DNA from: Pontimonas sp964350865 | GTDB taxonomy: Bacteria; Actinomycetota; Actinomycetes; Actinomycetales; Microbacteriaceae | Reading direction: 5' to 3' | Assembly: GCA_964350865.1 (NCBI GenBank) | Contig: CAYGLJ010000041.1 | Location: 1 to 8,876, forward strand | Length of the DNA: 8,876 nucleotides | Part shown: positions 5,611 through 8,876 of the stretch, one piece after another | Position numbering within the stretch: position 1 is the stretch's first letter | Layout of the letters: each line of letters opens with the position of its first letter | Notes under the pieces: model-generated | Seen by the model: the letters and a program-made list of their open reading frames with translations, nothing else | The model's database searches: none | Told to the model about the DNA's origin: nothing | Made by a program: the position numbers and the translations under genes

Positions 5611-7626
5611 ATGACGGTCACCACGGAGTCACGACACACAACAGAGAAGTTTCCCGCAAGTGAAGAATTGCAGCTCGATACGGCGGCGCTTGGTCAGTAC
5701 TTGCTAGGTCGATGGGCAGAGGTTCGTACTCGAGCTCGGGCTCTGTGCGAGCGTCCCGAGATGTGGAAGATCGAAGGCCAGCCGATTCCGGAGCATCGCG
5801 CTCGAGTTTTCGAGCAATTGGGGCACCTCGTCGACGCCGGAGGAGTGTTGCTCTCGTTCCCGGAGAGCGTCGGAGGCAAAGCAGATCCCGGTGGGAACAT
5901 CGCCAACTTTGAGCAGCTGGTCCTCGCGGACCCATCGCTCCAGATTAAGTCAGGCGTTCAGTGGGGTCTCTTTGGTGCAGCAGTCATGCACCTCGGCACA
6001 GAAAAGCACCACCTCGCGTATTTGCCGGGCATCATGTCACTCGAGACGCCCGGTTGCTTTGCGATGACAGAGACCGGCCATGGATCTGACGTGGCTTCTA
6101 TCGCGACGACAGCGACCTATGACGAGACCACGGGAGACTTTATTCTTCACACCCCTCATCGGGGTGCGTGGAAGGACTACATCGGTAACGCCGCACTGCA
6201 CGGCAAGGCGGCAGTTGTCTTCGCACAGCTCATAGTCCGCGGTGAGAACCACGGAGTCCACGCCCTTTATGTCCCGCTGCGCGACGAGAACGGATTCCTC
6301 CCAGGAATTGGCGGCGAGGATGATGGGCCCAAGGGCGGTTTGAACGGAATCGACAATGGTCGCCTTCATTTCACCAACGTTCGAGTTCCTCGAGAGAACC
6401 TGTTGGATCGGTATGGGTCAGTGGACGAGAAAGGTGTCTACTCCTCACCCATTGAGAGTCGTGGCCGTCGCTTCTTCACCATCCTCGGCACTCTCGTTCA
6501 GGGGCGAGTATCCCTGGTGGGCGCTGCCGCCGTGGCATCTCAACTCGCGATGACCATTGCTGTCCGATACGGGGTAGTGCGCCGCCAGTTCCCGGTAGCC
6601 GGCACCGACACCGAACAGGTGTTGCTCGACTACCAGCAACACCAGCGTCGATTGCTGCCACGTCTGGCCAACGCCTACGCAATGACGTTCGCGCAGGATG
6701 AGTTGCTCACGATCTTCCATGATGTGTTCAGCGGAGAAAAAGATACCGAAGAAGAGCGCCAAGACCTCGAGACCCTAGCGGCAGCCATGAAACCCTATGC
6801 GACCTGGTCGGCGCTGGACATTATTCAAGGCGCTCGTGAATCCTGCGGAGGCCAGGGGTACCTTGCGGAGAATCGACTCTCCACATTGCACGGTGACATG
6901 GATGTCTATGTCACGTTTGAGGGCGACAACACCGTGCTGTTGCAGTTGGTCGCCAAACGACTCCTCGGTGATTACGCCAAACAGTTCAAAGGTGCGGATT
7001 TTGGAACTGTTGCTGGGTATCTTGCCGACCAAGTCGGTGACGCGGCAATCAACCGCTCTGGATTGCGCAGACTCGCTCAGAACGTCGCGGACTTCGGCTC
7101 CACCGCGAGGTCCATTGGCTATGTGCGCAGCACCGCGTCGCAGCGTCAGCTCCTCACCGACCGCGTGCACAGCATGGTGGCTGACGTAGCTGATCACCTC
7201 AAGCCCGCTAGTAAGTTGCCCCCCGAGGAGGCAGCTGCGTTGATGAATAAGCACCAGGCTGCTCTCATTGACGCTGCGTGGGCGCACGCCGAGCTCGTGG
7301 TCTGGGAGGCTTTCACCCGCGCAGTTGACCGGATGGATGAGGGCGCCAATAAGCAGGTCATGAGATGGCTGCGAGACCTCCACGGTTTCACTCTGATTGA
7401 GAAGCACCGTGACTGGTACTTGATGAAGGGGCGCCTCAGCGCTCATCGAGCGGAGGCCATCACGGACTACATCAACTACAGATTGTTGCCGCGCTTACGC
7501 CCGCACGCTCTTGACCTTGTCGAGAGCTTCGGTTTAGCAGAGGGACACATCCGAGCACCTATTGCCACAGGAGAAGAACACGAGCGCCAAGAGCAGGCCC
7601 GTGCGTACGAAAAGGGCCTAGCCTAA
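5611..7626 (+). CDS. Acyl-CoA oxidase / acyl-CoA dehydrogenase-family flavoprotein
   Basis: This FAD enzyme should introduce the trans-2 double bond into acyl-CoA, the first step of beta-oxidation. The 671-residue product is far longer than ordinary acyl-CoA dehydrogenases (about 380-400) and matches the acyl-CoA oxidase branch in length and motifs. These include CFAMTETGHGSDV (TETGHGSD at 153-160), the following TTATYD and TPHRGAWKDYIGNAA-like block, GPKGGLNGIDNGRLHF, and RVPRENLL before the helical domain. E437 in VTFEGDNTVLLQ aligns with the catalytic glutamate of the oxidase family. A long C-terminal helical region follows. If it is a true oxidase it passes electrons to oxygen and makes hydrogen peroxide; if a dehydrogenase, to ETF; sequence alone does not settle this. 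The start at 5611 follows a GAGGAG site. The downstream methyltransferase begins 5 nt after its stop, implying an operon. Confidence 0.91.
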   Translation: MTVTTESRHTTEKFPASEELQLDTAALGQYLLGRWAEVRTRARALCERPEMWKIEGQPIPEHRARVFEQLGHLVDAGGVLLSFPESVGGKADPGGNIANFEQLVLADPSLQIKSGVQWGLFGAAVMHLGTEKHHLAYLPGIMSLETPGCFAMTETGHGSDVASIATTATYDETTGDFILHTPHRGAWKDYIGNAALHGKAAVVFAQLIVRGENHGVHALYVPLRDENGFLPGIGGEDDGPKGGLNGIDNGRLHFTNVRVPRENLLDRYGSVDEKGVYSSPIESRGRRFFTILGTLVQGRVSLVGAAAVASQLAMTIAVRYGVVRRQFPVAGTDTEQVLLDYQQHQRRLLPRLANAYAMTFAQDELLTIFHDVFSGEKDTEEERQDLETLAAAMKPYATWSALDIIQGARESCGGQGYLAENRLSTLHGDMDVYVTFEGDNTVLLQLVAKRLLGDYAKQFKGADFGTVAGYLADQVGDAAINRSGLRRLAQNVADFGSTARSIGYVRSTASQRQLLTDRVHSMVADVADHLKPASKLPPEEAAALMNKHQAALIDAAWAHAELVVWEAFTRAVDRMDEGANKQVMRWLRDLHGFTLIEKHRDWYLMKGRLSAHRAEAITDYINYRLLPRLRPHALDLVESFGLAEGHIRAPIATGEEHERQEQARAYEKGLA

Positions 7627-7631
7627 GCCGC

Positions 7632-8093
7632 ATGACTCCCTCCACCGGCTGGGCGCTTGTGGGTGCCCAGTTCGGCCTTCTTGCAGCCTTGGTCATTATG
7701 CCTTCAGGGGATTTGTGGCCACGCGGCGGGATCACCACTGTTCTCGGAGGAGCGCTCGTTGCCATCGGTGCGGCCATCGCGATCCTGGCGGGCCTGCGGT
7801 TAGGACCCAACCTCACTCCGACACCTCTTCCTAAAGAGGATGGAGAGATGGTTACCGCAGGCTTTTATCAGTACGTGCGTCACCCCATCTATACCGGAGT
7901 CCTTCTGGCCGCTGGGGGCGTTGTGGTCTTTCAAAGCTCGATTGCGCACATTGTGGGGTTGGCTCTGTTGTCGGGTGTCCTCACGGTCAAGGCTTTGGGT
8001 GAAGAGAAAATGCTGGCGGAGAAGTACGAGGGTTATGCCACCTATGCGGCGCGCACAGGAAGATTTCTGCCCCGTGTAACGGGGGCGAAATAA
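7632..8093 (+). CDS. Small membrane methyltransferase of the ICMT/PEMT family
   Basis: The 153-residue product is a small integral membrane protein with about four hydrophobic segments (roughly 8-24, 34-55, 86-101 and 106-120). It carries the hallmarks of the isoprenylcysteine carboxyl methyltransferase / phospholipid methyltransferase group: GFYQYVRHPIYTG with the RHPxY motif at 83-87, then a C-terminal E124-E125 pair in GEEKMLAEKYEGYATY, both associated with S-adenosylmethionine binding. Bacteria generally lack prenylated cysteines, so the real acceptor is probably a lipid or other membrane-associated small molecule and is unknown. The ATG lies 5 nt after the acyl-CoA oxidase-like stop with only a distant AAAGGG, suggesting translational coupling. 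The pairing with a fatty-acid-oxidising enzyme hints at lipid metabolism, as inference only. Confidence 0.82.
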   Translation: MTPSTGWALVGAQFGLLAALVIMPSGDLWPRGGITTVLGGALVAIGAAIAILAGLRLGPNLTPTPLPKEDGEMVTAGFYQYVRHPIYTGVLLAAGGVVVFQSSIAHIVGLALLSGVLTVKALGEEKMLAEKYEGYATYAARTGRFLPRVTGAK

Positions 8094-8112
8094 AGCGAGT
8101 TTAGGTTTGGAC

Positions 8113-8132
8113 GTGTCACCCTAGGGTGACAC
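8113..8132. promoter_or_regulatory. 20-bp perfect palindrome upstream of the TetR gene, candidate operator
   Basis: GTGTCACCCTAGGGTGACAC is perfectly self-complementary and lies 17 nt before the TetR start codon and 19 nt after the methyltransferase stop. Length, symmetry and position suit an autoregulatory TetR operator. TAGGGT at its centre (8122-8127) fits a TANNNT -10, which binding would cover; TTGGAC (8107-8112) abuts the left edge. It could also fold as an RNA hairpin ending the upstream transcript, but no T-run follows. Confidence 0.6.
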
Positions 8133-8137
8133 TCATT

Positions 8138-8144
8138 GAGGAGG
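8138..8144 (+). promoter_or_regulatory. Strong ribosome binding site for the TetR gene
   Basis: GAGGAGG is five bases before the GTG at 8150. An ATG at 8148 is in another frame that stops within a few codons, and a GTG at 8144 overlaps the site itself, so GTG 8150 is the supported start. Confidence 0.8.
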
Positions 8145-8149
8145 TGTAT

Positions 8150-8876
8150 GTGGCGAGGCGCAAGTTGAGCGATGTCTCTCACCCGGACCCTCTTCTCACA
8201 GACGAGTTCTGGCTGGAATTTGGAGACGACCCCCAGCCTCCGATGCGACTCAAGATTCTGTATGTCACGCTGGGCGAGGTGGCAAGGTCTGGCCCTGGTT
8301 CCTTCAATGTGGCCAGTGTGTGCGACCGATTGGGCATTACCTACCCGATGGTCAATCATTACTTCGGTGGCCGGGATGGTCTTCTTGCGGAGGGCGCACA
8401 TATGGTCTACCAGCGCTATGTCGACAGGGTGTGGGAAGCTGCGATCACTGCCCCCCGAGAGCCCGAAGCTCGCCTTAGAGCATGGATGATGGCCCAGGTT
8501 TCTGAGACGCTCGCTATGGGTGGGTGGGGCCCAATTCTGAACTACCCTCTGGCAGCCCGCGAGGTTACAGCGGAGATCGACTCTAAGTTTCAGAAATCAC
8601 TGAACCGGCTTTTTGAACTGAATGTTGCGCGCCTAGCCATTTTGGTGAGGGATGTGAGCGAAGACACAGTCACGGACGTCGATTACACGCCCGAAAATTA
8701 TCCCCGAACTCAGCTACTGAGTGACCCTTATCTCTTGAACGTTATGCCGACTGTCTCCTGGTCGATTTTTGGCATGTCGGTGTGGCTGGCGGGAGAGCAC
8801 GCGCCCGCTCGGAATATCGACGAAATCAGCGCTCTCATTCAGACCTTGATGGAGAATCACTTCCGCACGCTTGTGG
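8150..8876 (+). CDS. TetR-family transcriptional regulator (3' end outside the window)
   Basis: The frame stays open from GTG 8150 to the last base, giving at least 242 residues with no stop; the C-terminus is missing. An N-terminal helix-turn-helix of TetR type is clear: MRLKILYVTLGEVARSG leads into NVASVCDRLGITYPMVNHYFGGRDGLL at 53-79, where the VNHYFGGRDGLL end matches the recognition helix and following helix of the family. The remaining residues look like the all-helical ligand-binding domain, which cannot be assigned to a ligand. The HTH begins about 20-25 residues later than in typical TetR proteins because of an N-terminal extension (residues 1-30), and the whole is longer than the usual 190-220 residues. 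A perfect palindrome just upstream suggests autoregulation. Possible targets include the adjacent lipid-metabolism genes, but this is inference. Confidence 0.88.
   Translation, partial: MARRKLSDVSHPDPLLTDEFWLEFGDDPQPPMRLKILYVTLGEVARSGPGSFNVASVCDRLGITYPMVNHYFGGRDGLLAEGAHMVYQRYVDRVWEAAITAPREPEARLRAWMMAQVSETLAMGGWGPILNYPLAAREVTAEIDSKFQKSLNRLFELNVARLAILVRDVSEDTVTDVDYTPENYPRTQLLSDPYLLNVMPTVSWSIFGMSVWLAGEHAPARNIDEISALIQTLMENHFRTLV

Noticed and set aside
6775..7446. Minus-strand open frame (223 aa) opposite the acyl-CoA oxidase-like gene
   Set aside because: A shadow of the flavoprotein gene; no ribosome site or known motif.
8172..8489. Plus-strand 105-aa frame at the start of the TetR gene
   Set aside because: It is out of frame with the TetR reading frame, which has a strong ribosome site, a clear HTH and stays open to the window end.

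Overview
This window looks like a chromosomal, mostly housekeeping segment from a compact, moderately high-GC actinobacterium. Family Microbacteriaceae or a relative is my best guess, inferred from the style of the PlsC, acyl-CoA oxidase-like and DEAD-box proteins, the use of GTG starts, and the codon bias that leaves long false reading frames on the antisense strand. About 92% of the window is coding. Neighbouring genes in the same direction are 1, 9 and 5 nt apart, and both convergent gene pairs overlap at their stop codons. I see no rRNA or tRNA gene, insertion sequence, prophage gene or CRISPR array.

Layout. Bases 1-280 are non-coding and hold a probable leader, with several small inverted repeats, ahead of a DEAD-box RNA helicase (281-1834, +). 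The helicase converges on a ten-helix DMT/EamA transporter (1831-2700, -); the two stops share CTAG, and a perfect 10-bp-stem hairpin lies just past the helicase stop. A 106-bp divergent promoter region separates the transporter from a tight + strand cluster: cysteine synthase cysK (2807-3742), serine acetyltransferase cysE (3744-4289) and a 1-acylglycerol-3-phosphate acyltransferase of the plsC type (4299-5009). The acyltransferase converges on a thioredoxin (5006-5389, -), the stops sharing TTAG. A 221-bp divergent region follows, then a long acyl-CoA oxidase/dehydrogenase-family flavoprotein (5611-7626, +), a small membrane methyltransferase of the ICMT/PEMT type (7632-8093, +) and a TetR-family regulator (8150 onward, +) that runs off the window end.

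How the genes work together. CysE makes O-acetylserine and CysK converts it with sulfide to cysteine. Thioredoxin, across a convergent junction, supplies reducing power and belongs to the same thiol economy. PlsC makes phosphatidic acid, and the acyl-CoA oxidase-like enzyme would catalyse the first step of acyl-CoA beta-oxidation, so the right half mixes lipid synthesis and breakdown. The TetR regulator may act on its own gene or the lipid genes, but its target is not shown by the sequence.

The most interesting signals are regulatory. An 18-bp perfect palindrome (core ATACCCC-AT-GGGGTAT) lies upstream of thioredoxin and resembles CsoR/CstR-family operators. A 20-bp perfect palindrome lies upstream of the TetR gene. 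A GTGTCA/TGACAC inverted repeat lies in the helicase leader and shares half-sites with the TetR-proximal palindrome. I found no convincing new multi-gene system; the genes belong to recognisable families.
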